This document shows, one piece after another, positions 29,521-59,789 of a stretch of 64,000 nucleotides of DNA. Position 1 is the stretch's first letter. Each line of letters opens with the position of its first letter. The notes under the pieces were generated by a model. The model was not told where the DNA came from, searched no databases, and saw nothing but the letters and a program-made list of their open reading frames with translations. The stretch covers positions 124,001 through 188,000 of the forward strand of contig JADANN010000242.1 of the NCBI GenBank assembly GCA_018806985.1, given 5' to 3'. The position numbers and the translations under genes are program-made. Source of the DNA: Angiostrongylus vasorum. Its lineage: Eukaryota > Nematoda > Chromadorea > Rhabditida > Metastrongylidae.

Positions 29521-32079
29521 CTGGATTGCACGAATACGCCAAATAATTGCGCCCACAACAAATCGCGCATTATTTGCTCCAGAATAACAACAATTGTGGC
29601 AACGCCTTGTTGGTCTTCTGTGAAGAATATCCTCATTCGACATTCCAAAAGGACCTAATTTTGAGCAGAACAATGTGACGTAAACACGAAGTACGGAAGT
29701 GGTAATGCATATTTCCTGACGTGTGGGAGTGACCTCTGCGCCATTATTCCTTGTTTCTAGTGAATCAAAATGTATGTACGAACTCACAGCAAATTAGTGT
29801 CTAACGATTTTCGAACTGTAGCTAACACGATGTGCGTTTTAAAAAATTATTACCTTAAGATAAGAGTTAAAATTAGTTCTATGGAATTTTATGACTATAT
29901 TGGAGTGTGGCTTGTGTGAAGGTCAAAGCTTGTTTACACTTTGGCTTCACAGCGTTATGAAGGATCCGCTGCCTAGTAAAAGATATGTTATTTGTTGGAG
30001 CTGAGAGCTTTGTATTTGACTCCACTAGTTGTTAATATTTCACTAAGCACAGAGAACTAGATCAGTTTTCGTTAACGATACTAAAAAACAAAAGGAAACA
30101 AACCAAACTGACCTCATGCTCTTCGAAATGGCAAGAACAGCAGTAGATATATGCGACTTGGCGATTCCAGAAGACTGGTCCGTCGCGGCTAATATTCACA
30201 GTCATTTTCTCGTGACCTAAACGTGGTCTATTACACGTACTGTTTGTATTGTGCTACTTTTTGTAACAGGTAGAATAAACGGAGAAGTATGAATCACCTG
30301 AACAATGGTTTTTCCGGAAGATCACATAAATCCATACGGGTTTTGTTTCTGACCTTGTTACCTCCATCGCTATGGAATGCCACAAAGTCGATACGCGTTC
30401 GCAACTGGAAATTTTCTTTAAATACCGATTGCGATATTATACAACATGAACCTGGAGAATTTTGTGAGGGAATGTATTAAAATAAGGTTAGAGTACAAAC
30501 ACATAGAGAAATAAGCGAGACAGAATTGCTTTACCAGCGAATTCGTGAGGCAGGAAGATAACAGATATGCATCTTTCTTCAGGAGGCTGTAATAAAACAC
30601 GATAGACAATGCTAGTTGCACTGCTCGAGACTGATGAATAGATGTCATGGGTGGCGCAGATGAGTCTTTCGAAGCCAGATGGGACACCGACGTTCAGTCG
30701 CTGCGACAGAGGGCTCCAAGAATAATTCGTATGCCGTTCATGTGAGCATTTGTATCCCTCATAATTTTTTGTTTTGTTTTTTACAGCATGCACAAAAGCG
30801 TTTTTTACCTGATTCTATATTCAACCGCACGCAATTACAAAGTGCTTACTGCAAATGTTGTTAAACCTGACAAAGACATTGAAGCCACAACTTTCGGTGT
30901 TGTTCTATGAGAGTCGACTTCACAACACCGCCCATAGTTCAAAAAAATGGGCATCTCAGTTTTTGGGCTGCACACTAATTGTAGAAGAATTTGAATAAGT
31001 TGAGTATATGAATACAACGAACCGGGTTCTGTCCTTCAATGGTAGGAAATATAGGACTTTTCGTGCGAGTGTCCGAGGCAATGCCCCCATGGGGTCCGCC
31101 CACATTTCTGCGTCTCCGAGCACAGTGGCACTCCTCAGCTAGCACGCTCGTTTCTGCGTGCACCTACTGGAAAGAGCACTTCCACGTTAGCGTCTGGAGA
31201 CCAGTTAGCAAGTTCTGTTCTCGAAACTAGCAACTATAGGCAAAAAAGTCTGATTTCAAAATGAGCTGACATCCAATTAAAGTGATGGATAGGAACCACA
31301 AATAGAAAGATTACAGTGTGCTTTGTTGGAGTAAACTGACAATTTGGAATGCAATTTATCGCAGCACACGCGCTTGGCATTAAAATCTTCCAGTTTAGAA
31401 TCCCTCTTATTTTTAGCAGAGAATGATACAAAGTGTAACGTAGATTCTGACAATTAAGAAGTATCTGAAGGCGTGTTTCAGGATCTGCTCCTTTGCTATG
31501 GCTCGCGTTCTTATTTTCTAGTAGTTTGCTGTTCTGCAAGAACGAGTGCAGAGGTTCGCTCAGAAGTTTTACATCAGTAGTTCAAGCGAAGAATCAAGAA
31601 GTAGCAACTTCTAAAAATTGAGAAAAACTTGGATGATTTTAAAAGAATGATTGACCTTCCAATTAATAAACGGAATGAGGAGAATTGCAACCTAACTCCG
31701 ATGGAATCCCATGCATTTCTAACGAAGCGATGTTCGAAAGGTTATTCATAAACAAAAAAAATGCTATCTGCATGAACGTTTTGCACATAAAAGATAAAGC
31801 AGACTAACTTGACCACAGATGGTAGAGAATGACGGAAATTGGTAGTCACGGATGGGCAGTTCTCATCGCCCAACACAATACGTAATGAATTTTTTTGAAA
31901 AACAGTTTAACGGAAGAAATTTATGGAATAGCGTCAAATTGGAATGATGAAATGCACAAAGCGCTTGCAGACAATCAGACGATTAATAATTGCTTAAGGG
32001 CAAATAACAAAGTCCTGAAGGAAACTTCACCATAAAAATTAAAGGCATTTGGCTTCGGAAAGTTTAAAGATTCATAAAG

Positions 32080-32215
32080 TCACAACGATGCTGAGATATG
32101 AGTAAAACTCGGAACCTCAGCTAGACTGCAAACCCGCTATTATCATTGTGCCGGTTGCGCACTTGTTATCTCTTGCAAAATCGAGGCTCTTGCTATGACT
32201 TACTCTTAGCCAGTT
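32080..32215 (-). repeat. SINE family E, antisense fragment
   Basis: It contains CACAACGATGCTGAGATATG, AAACTCGGAACCTC and the reverse-strand tRNA-like part AACCCGCTATTATC...GCACTTGTTATC, then TCTTAGCCAGTTCTTTT. It abuts family A copy 3. Confidence 0.55.
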
Positions 32216-32226
32216 CTTTTACCCTA

Positions 32227-32476
32227 ACTTTGCTAACCAATACCAGCATCCACCACTGTCCTGGTCTCAAGCTAGTCGCATGGTGGCAAATCTCCCTGTG
32301 ATCCACAAGAGAGGCGACTGCCTGTGGTGGTGACGACTTGGGGGTAGACTTTGGCCAGGCTGGCCTCGGAACTCCAGGAAACACAATAGCTAAACCAGGG
32401 AAACTCCGAATAATGGAGATTATGCTAAGGCCCGCACAACCACGGAGGACGGGCCGTCCAAGTATTCAAGTAAGTA
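32227..32476 (-). repeat. Interspersed repeat family A, copy 3 (partial, reverse)
   Basis: The reverse strand shows the ACTTGGACGGCCCGTCC start, the GGTCGTCACC-type middle and GGTGGATGCTGGTATTGG. It lacks the last third of the family. Confidence 0.7.
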
Positions 32477-32559
32477 ACGGTGCAATCAACAATCACTCGT
32501 CAACGAGAATGGTCTAAGAAACAAAACAGGCATCGAATCCAGTTTGCTAAATCTTTAGT

Positions 32560-32725
32560 CGTAATCACTTGAGGAGCACGAGCACATGAGCCTCATAAAG
32601 GGCAGTCGGGGTTTCGCAGCCCACCTGAGGCTCCGAGTTCTGCTCTTATCTCAGCAACGTTGTGTCTATATTACTCATCATACCTTACCGTGATAAAAGA
32701 ATAGGCAGCAAATAAAAGTTAAAAC
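32560..32725 (+). repeat. SINE family E, 3' part
   Basis: It contains the family 3' half: CACCTGAGGCTCCGAGTTCTG, TCAGCAACGTTG and the ACCGTGATAAAAGAATAGGC tail with AATAAA. The A-box half is missing or too worn to see. Confidence 0.5.
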
Positions 32726-33744
32726 TATGCACTACTTTATCAGTTGCTATTTCAATACCACTGTAATGAACAGAGGGTCTGCTACATATTATTCCCGTTA
32801 GAGCAAGATAGTACACGACACTTTTGCGCATTTATTTGCTACATTTAGCGCAACACTGTTTGGGTCCAACTCCATATGTTAAACTTCAGTAAATAAAAAA
32901 AACCATGAATACGGATACGTTCAAAATTCACATGTTTGAACAAAAAACAAGTTGAGTTGATTAGAAGAGGAGCATCGTCACTTCTTTTCCAATTTATATC
33001 AGGAAGACCGCATAAATTTAGGAAAATTTAGGCAATCAACATCTTAATTGAATGACCACTTAATAAATTACTCAGGTGGGTTCCGGAACTAAGTCGGCTG
33101 CAATGGTAATGGGTGGCTCAATTCTCAATTTGAGATAACCACTGTTGGCAAACGCTTTTTTGCGAGAGGAATCTATTGACAGAGAAGAGTGTGGTGATCA
33201 GATAGCGCAGGGTTATGAGTTGTGCGAAGGATGTGGATTCATTTCTTGATATGTCAGGGGTCCTGTTACTGAGGACTGTGGAAGCCGCGTGTAGTCGAGC
33301 ATTCTTGTGAAACGGAAAACGTCGTGTTTGTTGTGACCACTTCTCACAATTGCAGTGGAGAAGCTTATTTTCGCTTATGATCACACCTAACCGTCATCAG
33401 TAGAATGAATTTCTACAGCTGCGTACTCGTTAGGATAGGACCACAGGAAGCATCGAGAAACCTTAAATTCTCATATGGACATCGCATGTGTTCAACATGG
33501 CAACATAAGTTGTTTTGAATTTTATAGACTTCATCGTGCTACGTTGTCCTAGCGTATACAAGCCTCCTCAATGCTAAATAGTGGAAACCATGCAGATGGA
33601 GTAGTGGAGAACCTGACTATCACTAGCTGCAGTTGTTGTATGATCGTAGCCGATATGTGAAAACTAACGGGACCCAGTGGCATCATGCACGATCCGTTCC
33701 ATCCACTTAGGAATACTGTTGGCCTCGGCGACTCCTGCTGCTTG

Positions 33745-33745
<1 letters not shown>

Positions 33746-33815
<70 letters not shown>
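33746..33815. repeat. (TA)n microsatellite, about 70 bp
   Basis: An uninterrupted run of TA. The open frames across it on both strands are artefacts of the repeat. Confidence 0.97.
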
Positions 33816-33816
<1 letters not shown>

Positions 33817-33874
33817 TGGCAGTCGTCGTTCATTTTTTTCGATATATCGATATATTTTGAAATTTGATAACATC

Positions 33875-34150
33875 ACATTTAATTACAACCACGATAATGC
33901 GGAAATGTTTGCAAAATTCCGGACCGCAGGTGTCTGCGGTGGGCATAAAAGGTAAAAACAACACGGCTGAGAGAAAGGCGAACCGAAGGACCTGCATGGT
34001 ATGGTGGTGAACGCGTTTGCCCACGGAAACGGTAACAGCGCGTTCGTTCCCCACCGCAGACACCTGTGGTCCGGAGTTTTGAAAATATCTCAGCATGATT
34101 GTAGTTCCATTTCACAAAACACCCTGCCGTGAAAAAGAATAGGCAGTAAA
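33875..34150. repeat. Two SINE E copies in inverted orientation
   Basis: An antisense copy (about 33880-33950, with CCGGACCGCAGGTGTCTGCG) faces a sense copy (about 33960-34150, with CCCACCGCAGACACCTGTGG and the AATAGGCAGT tail). The transcript would fold into a hairpin with arms of about 60 bp. Confidence 0.65.
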
Positions 34151-34470
34151 CAAAAATTGATTACGTTTAATGATTATAAGCAACATGAAAAAATTGAAAA
34201 ATGATTGAGCGAAAAGGCTTTTAAGAAAGAAAAGTGAAAATTTTGATGGCAAAAAATTTTTTTGGTAACAAAAAAACAAAATCGCTGAAGTGTTGGGTTG
34301 CGGATGATGGCTGGATTTTGTTGATGAAAACAATGGTATATAAGCTCATTAAGTCAAAAAAAACTGCTTGGCAAATGCATTTTCAAGCGAGCACTAAACG
34401 TTGGGCAATTACATTTTATCGAGTGCTTGTGAACTGGTAATAATGGCGCAATCCATTGATCCATTGTAAT

Positions 34471-34577
34471 AAACGCCGTACTGAGTGTACATCCGTGAAG
34501 ATGCTCAGAACTTTGTCATCGGTTACCGATGACAAAGTTCTGAGCATCTTCACGGATTTACACTCAGTACAGCGTTT
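34471..34577. repeat. 107-bp near-perfect palindrome
   Basis: Arms of 53 bp (34471-34523 and 34525-34577) are reverse complements with only two mismatches and a single central T at 34524. The centre reads TCATCGGTTACCGATGA. No gene or tRNA-like box is seen in it. It is described further in the findings. Confidence 0.95.
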
Positions 34578-34974
34578 GCTTTTTGAGGCGATGAGAAAAC
34601 ATTTCTGCTTGGAACATTTCTGACATTTCCGATAGGACATCGATCGAGAATGAATCCACGACGACGAATAAACAAAATATTTCGCACTCTTGGAATCGAT
34701 TCGAGTGTTAGTTGGTCACCTGCACGAGCGTCACGGCAATCTGCTGCGATTGATGGTCTAAAATATACAATTTTCCGTCGTCAATATTTAACACTCTCGC
34801 GAATGAAGTCTAGTCCGGGTTTGTTGGGGGGCTGGACGATGCCAAATTTTGAGCCTTTATGGAGAGTTTTGAAAGTTAAGAATATTTTTCAATAGCTAGA
34901 CGATTTCGTCGCTTGTGAACGCATGGATTGTAGAAAAGACTTTCCTCTACCGTTCTATGGATACGAATGGTAGT

Positions 34975-35115
34975 TGTGATACTATTTACTATGTGTTGCT
35001 ATGGTCCATTATACGTATTATAAGTAGATTATCGTCAGCATTTGGAAGTGTTTTTGCAACTTATGGGTCTCTGTCCCAGTATTTCCTATACCTGCACTCT
35101 CTATACGATAACTAT
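34975..35115 (+). repeat. Repeat family D, copy 1
   Basis: It starts TGTGATACTATTTACTATGT and continues with GTTGCTATGGTCCATTATAC, a region ending in TTTTTGCAACTTATGGGTC and CTATACCTGCACTC. The same order, about 75% alike, occurs at 49676-49805 directly after the RTE element. Confidence 0.55.
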
Positions 35116-36689
35116 CCTTCACTACAAACAATTAGAATTGAAATAGAAATCGATTAGCATGAAAATTTCTGGTTAGTGAACTCGCTCTGAAGACGGTTTG
35201 TTGTACATTTCTAAATGCAGAATAGAGCTTTTCCTGGCCAACACAATATCTGTTTCACAAGCTATCAGTTTATAGGAAAAAAGTCCGGAAAAAACAGTTC
35301 TATGTATTAAAAATCAACCACCGGAAAGAAAATGAGACCTATAGGTGTCCTAGCGGCAACTCACGCCAAACCGTCAAGACACCTGTAGGTGCTACTCGTC
35401 GCGAGAGTGTCAATGTTTCTCGGCAACCTAAAAAAAGAGTTGACGAACAGGAAAAAAATGGGTTATGCTGCACTGCTCCAATCATGCCTTCCCATGGAAA
35501 TTTTCAGGCTAACCATTGTCAGCCAGGAAAACTTGTCGTGGCTTGTTTACTCTCATCTTCGTTTCTATATTTCACAAGGGGGAAACAATAACATCCAATG
35601 AGCCAAGTGTATCCATGTGTATTTATTTGGCGAGGTCTCTTGTATCATAAAACGATATGAAAAACCTACTCAACTACCACCAAACTACTACTACTGGTTG
35701 TGGTAAAGTTAGTTGCCTTCACACAGGAAATCGCATCGTCCGTGGAGTAGCCTCAACACTAGTTAAGGGACCTGAGTTTAAACAATCTGTCGTTAGAATA
35801 TTTGCAGTTGTAATCCACATTTGCAGGCAAAATGCTCACGGGAAACGTAACAAGTAAATGGTTTTATATCCAGTGCTTTTGACTCAAATGGGTCGTCATG
35901 TCGACGCTCTGAGTTCAAATTCATTTTAGGTTTTCAATTATTTCGTTATTCTGTCTTTGTTCGTTATTATCTACATCGTTCTCTAGTAGTCATAATTCCA
36001 ATGCTTTATAATAATCTTGGGACATTGTTATAGGACGGATGTGATATTCCTAGCTTTCTTTCTTTTATATTGGATGTAACTAGCAGATGACACAGGTAGG
36101 CAAACTTGAAATCACATTTTACATCCCAGAATGAAAAAAACACTGAGAGTGATTGATTTGTGTAACACTAGAAAAAGCCGGCGAGCATTCAACCAACAGG
36201 AAGGGAAGAAGAAATTAATGTCTGTGCGCGGTGTGATAAACTCTGTGCTAAATGTCATGGGTGAAGCAGTAATTGGGAGATTTTAGGAATGAAAACGCTT
36301 TGGTTATAATGCTTGGATTTCGACGTAATAGCAATCACATGTTGAATGAATCCGAGTGGCATTTGCGCAGCTTTAAAATTGTGTCTAATTATTTGATAAC
36401 CTTTGTGGTTCCCACTTTTTATGTAACTAGTTTAATTTTTTAATTTTATCTAATTTTAGTGATAAACTTGGGCAGAAACTAAGGAAGCGTTTTTAGCAAG
36501 GATCTCCACTTTATCATCCTTCCTACTCTTTGAAAAATTCTTTCGAAGCAGGCCTTAGGGGGGAATTTGGTTACCTTAAATCGGAACCCGAGGATTTTGT
36601 CGACTTGAAAGTCTGGACGATTTGCATAAATGGCTGATAAGCATGATTGCTGCACCACACATGTGATAAATGATCAGGGACAAAAATCT

Positions 36690-36943
36690 CGGGTTGATCA
36701 GGCTTTGAAGGATGCGCCATGCATTCGACTTCATCAAGCATTGTTAGAGGTGATTGAATGCGTATCTCTCCTGTACGATGAGTCGCGGTGACCTACCAAT
36801 GTATCGAGCCAGTGCTGTTATCCTCCCAGATCAGTCTGGTACCAATTTACCGAGCCCAGATGGATGGAAGGCTTTCTGAGCCGGTACGCGAGATCGAACT
36901 AATGACCACGTCTGTATTGCATAGCACTTCTAACCACGGTGGT
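36690..36943 (-). repeat. SINE family B, reverse copy
   Basis: It has the family 3' end on the left (GGTTGATCAGGCTTTGAAGG, GCGCCATGCATTCGACTTC) and a divergent head on the right. It overlaps an 78-codon frame that is a by-product of the repeat. Confidence 0.65.
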
Positions 36944-37684
36944 ACAAGCACCATCACGCATAGTCAAAGAATTGTTAAAAAAAACTCTAGAACAAAGTGC
37001 TGCAGGAATAAATCTAGAATTTAAATAGAAAACTGTGGCATACGCGTTAGTTCCTTGCTAGTTCATGTTCATTCGCTTCGATGACACTTTTACTAATTTC
37101 TGGAATCTTCTTTAAATACTGGATATTGAGAAAGATGAAATAGAGATTTCTCTTTATTTGAAATGTCAATCTGTGGAGTAAGTTTTTCTGACTCGACGCA
37201 GTAACTTTGTTGCTCACTCTGTTTTTGTAGTTTTTCTTGCAACTTTGCTCTTTTGTTTTTCAGGAAGTCGTGACAGTACAAGATGTAGATTTCGTAATAA
37301 TTCCAGCTAGAAAATTTTGAAAGTGTTGAAACCGCATCTAGCGAGTGGTATATTTGAATTCCAAACAACCAATGATACGTTGCCTACAGATGAACGATCA
37401 TTCCACGCTAGCGAGCACTTATGAATGGGTAGGCAGCCCTAGATTGGTTTTCCAACTTATCGTTCTCATTCATTCCTTCTGAATGAGGCAGCGAGTCACA
37501 TTCAATTAACACATAATGTACGGTATGCTTTCTGTTCAGTTCGCGGTGCCCCGAGTGGTCGGTATGAGCCACATAGAGGTCACTTATTCTGATAGGCTAT
37601 TTTGCTGCATGGAACCACTTTTTTTATAATGTTTCAAAATTTAGTCTACTGCCAATTACATTTTTCATGGTAGGGCATGATATG

Positions 37685-37835
37685 GAACACAACTACAAGT
37701 ATGCTGAGGCAAGGGCAAAACTCGGGACCTCACTTACGGTTCGTAACCGTGACTACCCTTTTCGGGAACTCACGCGTTGTAGACTGCATCAACCGAGTCC
37801 CTCGTTTTGCCTTTCTGTTAGCTAGATTTTTTTTA
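37685..37835 (-). repeat. SINE family E, antisense copy
   Basis: It shows ACAACTACAAGTATGCTGAG and, on the reverse strand, TTGATGCAGTCTACAACGCG (A-box region) and AGGGTAGTCACGGTTACGAA (B-box region). It ends with the CTTTCTGTTAGCTAG segment seen in other antisense copies. Confidence 0.6.
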
Positions 37836-38899
37836 CCCAAACGGTGCTATTAACAATCACCCGTCAACGCCAATGATCTGGGTGCATAATTCTGCATTGA
37901 ACTTAGTTATACTGAACCTGCAGTAGAAATCAGCATATTTTGACCTTTTATCTTTCAGCTTTTCTTACAATTCTTGCAACCATTCGATATCTTATCCTAC
38001 GTGCTTCGGCGAGCATGTACCAACAAAAGCTCTATTCTGCACTTAGACATATAGGAAGTACTTAATCTCGAGTGAGTTCCCTAACTAGTAACTTGATTGG
38101 CAACTAACTGACATTCCATTTCTAATCGCTATAATGAATCACGATCATCGCATGGAAAGTGCGGGTACAGCAAATACCGAAATATGAACATAGAACTAAT
38201 TTTTGCGGCAAGATCTAATAGTATTGGCAACAAGTCGGCTACGGTTGGTTCGCGTAACTGAACACACCGCCGAAGAAAATACCACGCTTCGGCTGGGTGC
38301 GTTGTATCAATATTATATTTAATTCCCAAGAGATGCGAGAATACAGTGGAGCTTTGAAAACTTACTTATACAGAAGGCAAGTAGCAATCAGATGAGGGTT
38401 GATGCCATAAATAATGAGGGAAAAGGGGGAATAATGTAAAAATTAGCTGGAATTGTAGGGAAGACCATTGAAGCGGATTTTTTTGCTACAGCCTTTTTCA
38501 GTTAAAACGCTTCTGTGTAACTTAATTACCAAAATAGTTACTGGTTTCGAGGGAAGCATCTTAATGAGATTCTCGCGTAGTCTGTTTTCAACAATACTGG
38601 TGGGTTTGTCATTCTTTTGCCTTCGAAAAGTTCACTTTAAGCTAAAAAAACAAGGAAAATTGACTTTGAAATGAGAAACGCTTCGTAAGTGCGCTAATTT
38701 CAAATGGAATCAAAAGATGTTTTAACTGTTATTTACTGCATATTATTTCTTTCATGACGTTGTATGATGTGAACTAAAATCACATGGATGTTGAGATATA
38801 AAGAAACCTTGGAACTTTAGGTAGCCTTGAAAAAGTCCTCCAGTGAGAAAAGAATGGGCAATAAATAAAAGAATAATGACTGAAACATTGTGTGTCCAC

Positions 38900-39115
38900 G
38901 ACAGCTTCAGCTCAAGTGGTTTCAACGCCGATTTGTGCTACTCAATCGCTTCCACTCATAGGTGACTGCGGACACCGCCGACAGAGTTAAATCACGGCTC
39001 AGACGAAGGCAAACTAAGGGCTTCGGTTAATGTAGTGCATAGCACGTGCGTCCACAGCCAGGGTAATCACGAGTTGGAAGCCCAGCTGAGATTCCTCAGC
39101 ATCCTTGTGCTCGGA
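38900..39115 (+). repeat. SINE family E, sense copy
   Basis: The start ACAGCTTCAGCTCAAGTGG is followed by AATGTAGTGCATAGCACGTG (A-box region) and GGTAATCACGAGTTGGAAGC (B box, with two changes that should weaken it), then the GAGATTCCTCAGCATCC end. Confidence 0.6.
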
Positions 39116-40833
39116 AAACAAAGAATTTCTACATCAGGATGAAACAGGTTACATTAGCACCCGCAATTTTATGGCACAATTCTTTGCAGGTTTGTTCATT
39201 CCTTGTTCATTTTACGTAAACACTTAGTAAATGGGCTAACACAAACATTTTGTCAAGAAATGAGACGTTATAGGTGCAGAATAGCTCTACCTTTTCATAC
39301 TGCTGTTTCCTGCAGAATAGGCTAGCCAGCACCGTTAAAAAAAATGGGAAATCTAGATATTATTCTCTATCATATAGAGTCTATGTGTTAATATCAACAG
39401 TTTCCTGGATTCTTACGCTAATCGTATATTGATCGTCATGCTGTTCTCGTCAAATGTGTTAGGAATTCATTTATTAATAATAGTTACATCATGCTCGTGT
39501 TTCGCAGCTGATTAAAAAAAACTTGTAAGGCCTTTGTGTTTTACACCTGCAAATATGGAAGGAGATCTGTATAGGAAGAAGTTACACCTACTGTAGCAGC
39601 ATCTGCCTTTGGCTAGCTTGTTGAAGTCGCTATTAGCTTGTGAAATCATTCCTGCTCTTCAGCATGATGGTTTCCCTTCATCTCTCTTTTGACGAGAATA
39701 AACTCGACTAATCGCAATAATGCGGACTCACAGACGTGAGCCACCTATATACTCATGTCATTCTTTAAACGGCATATACTCAGTGTTCACCGTTACTTTC
39801 GCGAAGCCGTTATTGCTGTATTGTTCATATAAAGGTCTAATTACACAAGTTTAAGCTTCAAATCTCCCAATGGCGAAATGTACCACCAATCACAAGACGA
39901 GCATTTCCACTAGGTAGATCGCCACACCTGTGGCTCCGTGGTAGAATACGTGCCTTCCACGTGTACGGGCAGAGGCTTGCCCTTAGCGTGTGTTCTATCG
40001 CTGGATCACCGATGTTTTCGCAGTGGGCTTGGCTTGTACCCAAGAGCATTTTTGTGTGCGTTCACAAGAATTCACCATGCGAACATTTTCCGTACGGCTG
40101 AGAACCTGGAGTATGATGTGAGCGTTACGTAAGCACGTTCATTTATTGCAAGGATCAATATTTTGTAATATCTTGGACGAGAAGAGTGTGCGAAACAATG
40201 TACGATTAAGATAAGAAACATACGACAATAATTAGAGATAGAGAGCATTCTCCACGAGATAGATAACGATATTCATAGATGTCCATTGGAAAGCGGGCTA
40301 ATTCACCATACAAAAACATAGCGGCCACATTGCAGCATACTCGATAACAATTGAATATTGTGGAAATCAAAGCAGGCTGATCAGATTTAGAGGATCTTAG
40401 CTCGTAAATGACATTACACTCTATGAAATAAAAAGCAGCCCAATGCTTAACACATTTAGTCTGGACTGTCACACATCAAAAAGAGCATGGAATTTAAACG
40501 CTGGTGAAATGTTCCGGAATACGTCACCAACATCGAAACTTATCCCAACAAGAAACTGGATGTCTCAATGACCTACTATTAAAACTATAGTATTACAACA
40601 GATAGGGAACAGCTACAAATTTGACAAAAACTGCTAAAAAAATCCGTTTTTTAGAGGAGGAGTAAAAAAATTTCTCCAATGATAATCAGAATTGGCAGAG
40701 GTAATTACCCAGATAGTAAAAGTTCCCATAGTAAACAATTCTTATTACAAACAAAAGTCAGGAAAGTAAGCCAAATACAAAAGCAAACATATCAGAACAA
40801 CAGCTTACAATTACAGTTAAGCAAATTAGGAAT

Positions 40834-57909
<17,076 letters not shown>

Positions 57910-57935
57910 AGTTACGGAATGAACATCTGCAGAAA
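57910..57935 (-). promoter_or_regulatory. Probable trans-splice acceptor and 17-nt leader of the ADAM gene, with a mini-uORF
   Basis: The minus strand reads TATTTTCTGCAG, then a 17-nt leader (57926-57910) before the start ATG at 57909. The leader itself starts with ATG and encodes M-F-I-P before a stop at TAA, five bases before the main ATG's first base region. If the acceptor is used, this tiny upstream frame would be at the very 5' end of the trans-spliced message. Confidence 0.5.
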
Positions 57936-58439
57936 ATATGAACTTGAAAACTACCTGAAAAGTACGCATAATATTTACTTCAATGCGCATGAGTAATGTA
58001 ACAAGACGCATTTCGTAGAATGAGCCTATACTTGTAACAGAAGAGAAGGAGTAGGAGAATGTACAGCAAAGGAAGGAATTTGCACATTCAAAGCTCTGAA
58101 GTTGGATGAAATTAGAATGAAATAGGAAAATACTATTGACATAATATTTTTTAAGTTTACATTGTTATCTTGTGTGCGACTAACACCACAATAATGGGAC
58201 GTTTTGTCGTTGTGGATTTTGTTCACACCGGCAATGTACTCCTTGTCAAATACTTATTCTCTCATTTACTGAGGAAAAGATATAACATGGGCCACGGTTG
58301 GAGTCATGTATAACATGTGAACGCCCGGAAAAAAAAATCGAGGTTTGGAATCTCACCTAATGCTCCGAGTTTTGCTCAAATCTCAGCATTGATGTAGTTG
58401 CATGTTGGATGAGCTCTGAAATGCATTTTGGATCGGTCA

Positions 58440-58660
58440 CTGACTCGATCCGACGCCCCATTCTCATTGAGTCTTCCATCTCTCCGAGATCAGTAAATTG
58501 GTACCGAACTTCTGAGAGGATAGAAAACGATGATTTCGTGCGGCGATAGGTTGCCACAAACCATTGTGCATCAAAAATAAGCAATCAATCACCTTTATCA
58601 ATCTTCATGCAGGCGAATGCATGACGCATCCCTCAGAGGTTGATCAGTCCCGAACGTTTG
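58440..58660 (+). repeat. Divergent SINE family B-like copy
   Basis: It contains ATTGAGTCTTCCATCTCTCC, AGTAAATTGGTACCGAACTTC, GAGAGGATAG and CGCATCCCTCAGAGGTTGATC. A family E tail fragment (AATCTCACCTAATGCTCCGAG) precedes it at 58320-58400. Confidence 0.55.
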
Positions 58661-58853
58661 CTCCGTTTTTATTTTATCGTTGCTCCATAGCTATTCAAAA
58701 ATTATTTGTTGTTCACTGTTATTCTTTTTTCTTATACCTATTCTAAAATAGTTGCAAGAAGGTTGAAATGACATTTTCAGAATATGAAAATCGCACTGCT
58801 TTTCTTCTTGTGTTCAACTAGGAAACAAAGGAGAGATAACAGGGCGAAATTTC

Positions 58854-59285
58854 ATGAAAACATTCGCTAAGGAATGGTGTCAGAGCGTACAGTACGCGAT
58901 GTTTCGAAAAAGTTTTTCTGACCGTGGTATGAGTCTTCGTCATGAAGAAAGTCGAGGGGACACGTCAGCAGTTAACGAAGACCCTACGGAGATGACAATC
59001 GAATTTGATCCTCGAAAAACTATCCAGAAGCTTGCACGTGAGCTGAGTATTCGCCGTTAAACAATCGCTTCTTGTTTGAAAAGAAATAGTAATGTGCGAA
59101 AGTACAACAAATGCGTGTTAGATGATTTCAATGAGGAGCAAAGAGACGGACAACGACATTCAAGGTGGAACACCGGGATTAAAACTGAATGCTTTCAAAG
59201 CCAAACGAAAGCCAAAAGTGGGTTCCTCAACTTTATGGAGGTTTACATGTGGAATCACGTCCTCGATTTTTCGCCTAGCCATTGA
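58854..59285 (+). pseudogene. Mariner transposase, N-terminal remnant with in-frame stop
   Basis: Two open stretches in one frame (58854-59057 and 59061-59285) are split only by a TAA at 59058-59060. The first has RGDTSAVNEDPTEMTIEFDP and RKTIQKLARELSI, as in the helix-turn-helix of mariner transposases. The second has CLKRNSNVRKYNKCVLDDFN. The catalytic DDD part is not recognisable downstream. It is an old, inactive fragment. Confidence 0.65.
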
Positions 59286-59789
59286 TATAGAGAAGTATTG
59301 CCCGAAAACCAAGAAAATGCATCAATCACTGGAACACACGCGACCGGTATAACTCAATGATCTCTGCAGCGCGATGACACCCAACTGCGCGATACATAAC
59401 TAACTGGACTATGGAAATCTGGGCTGCAGGAGTAAATAAGCCTTTATATTATTCTTAAATTCCCACCGATAAAGTAATCGTTTAGGACTGGAGTAAGACT
59501 GAATTGTGATTCGCCTTTTACCTCGTCCTCAGAAGGTTAGACGCAAGATTTGCTGAAAATCCAGAGGTTGTTATCGACCTCCTGGAGGAAACTAGTTGCA
59601 AAGCAGGCTTTCGTCTCATCAAAGCTTGGCGATTGTTTGTGGTGAAGGTATTGGAACGCCTTAACATGCTAACGTCAGAGTTTAAAGGAAAACCACGCTC
59701 TATCAGAATTCGGTATTTTCAAACAAAAAGACATTATTGCAGCTGAACGAACAAAGATCCCCCCATCTACGACATGGAGCCTGCTTCTA

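Larger units (their letters stand above)
28430..40833. other. Repeat-rich region without a convincing gene
   Basis: About 12 kb between the LRR-like gene and the ADAM 3' end. It contains SINE and family A copies, a (TA)n tract, an inverted SINE pair and a long palindrome, listed separately. Upstream exons of the LRR-like gene should lie at its left side. A coding-like stretch is at 29399-29520. A GC-rich patch at about 31040-31165 is open on both strands but matches nothing I know. Nothing else is supportable. Confidence 0.5.

Noticed and set aside
29311..29787. 158-codon minus-strand frame
   Set aside because: It is R/S/T-rich with no family features. A shorter alternative frame over the same bases looks more coding-like and is listed at low confidence.
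31234..31539. Minus-strand frame with MPSACAAINC, reminiscent of a THAP zinc-finger start
   Set aside because: The rest of the THAP spacing (later C-x2-H, FP core) is missing, so the resemblance is too short.
33549..33955. Open frames on both strands across 33.7-33.8 kb
   Set aside because: They come from the (TA)n tract.
39925..39995. tRNA-Gly-like stretch GTGGTAGAATACGTGCCTTC
   Set aside because: No T-arm GTTCGA box or closing acceptor stem follows. It is at best a tRNA-derived scrap.
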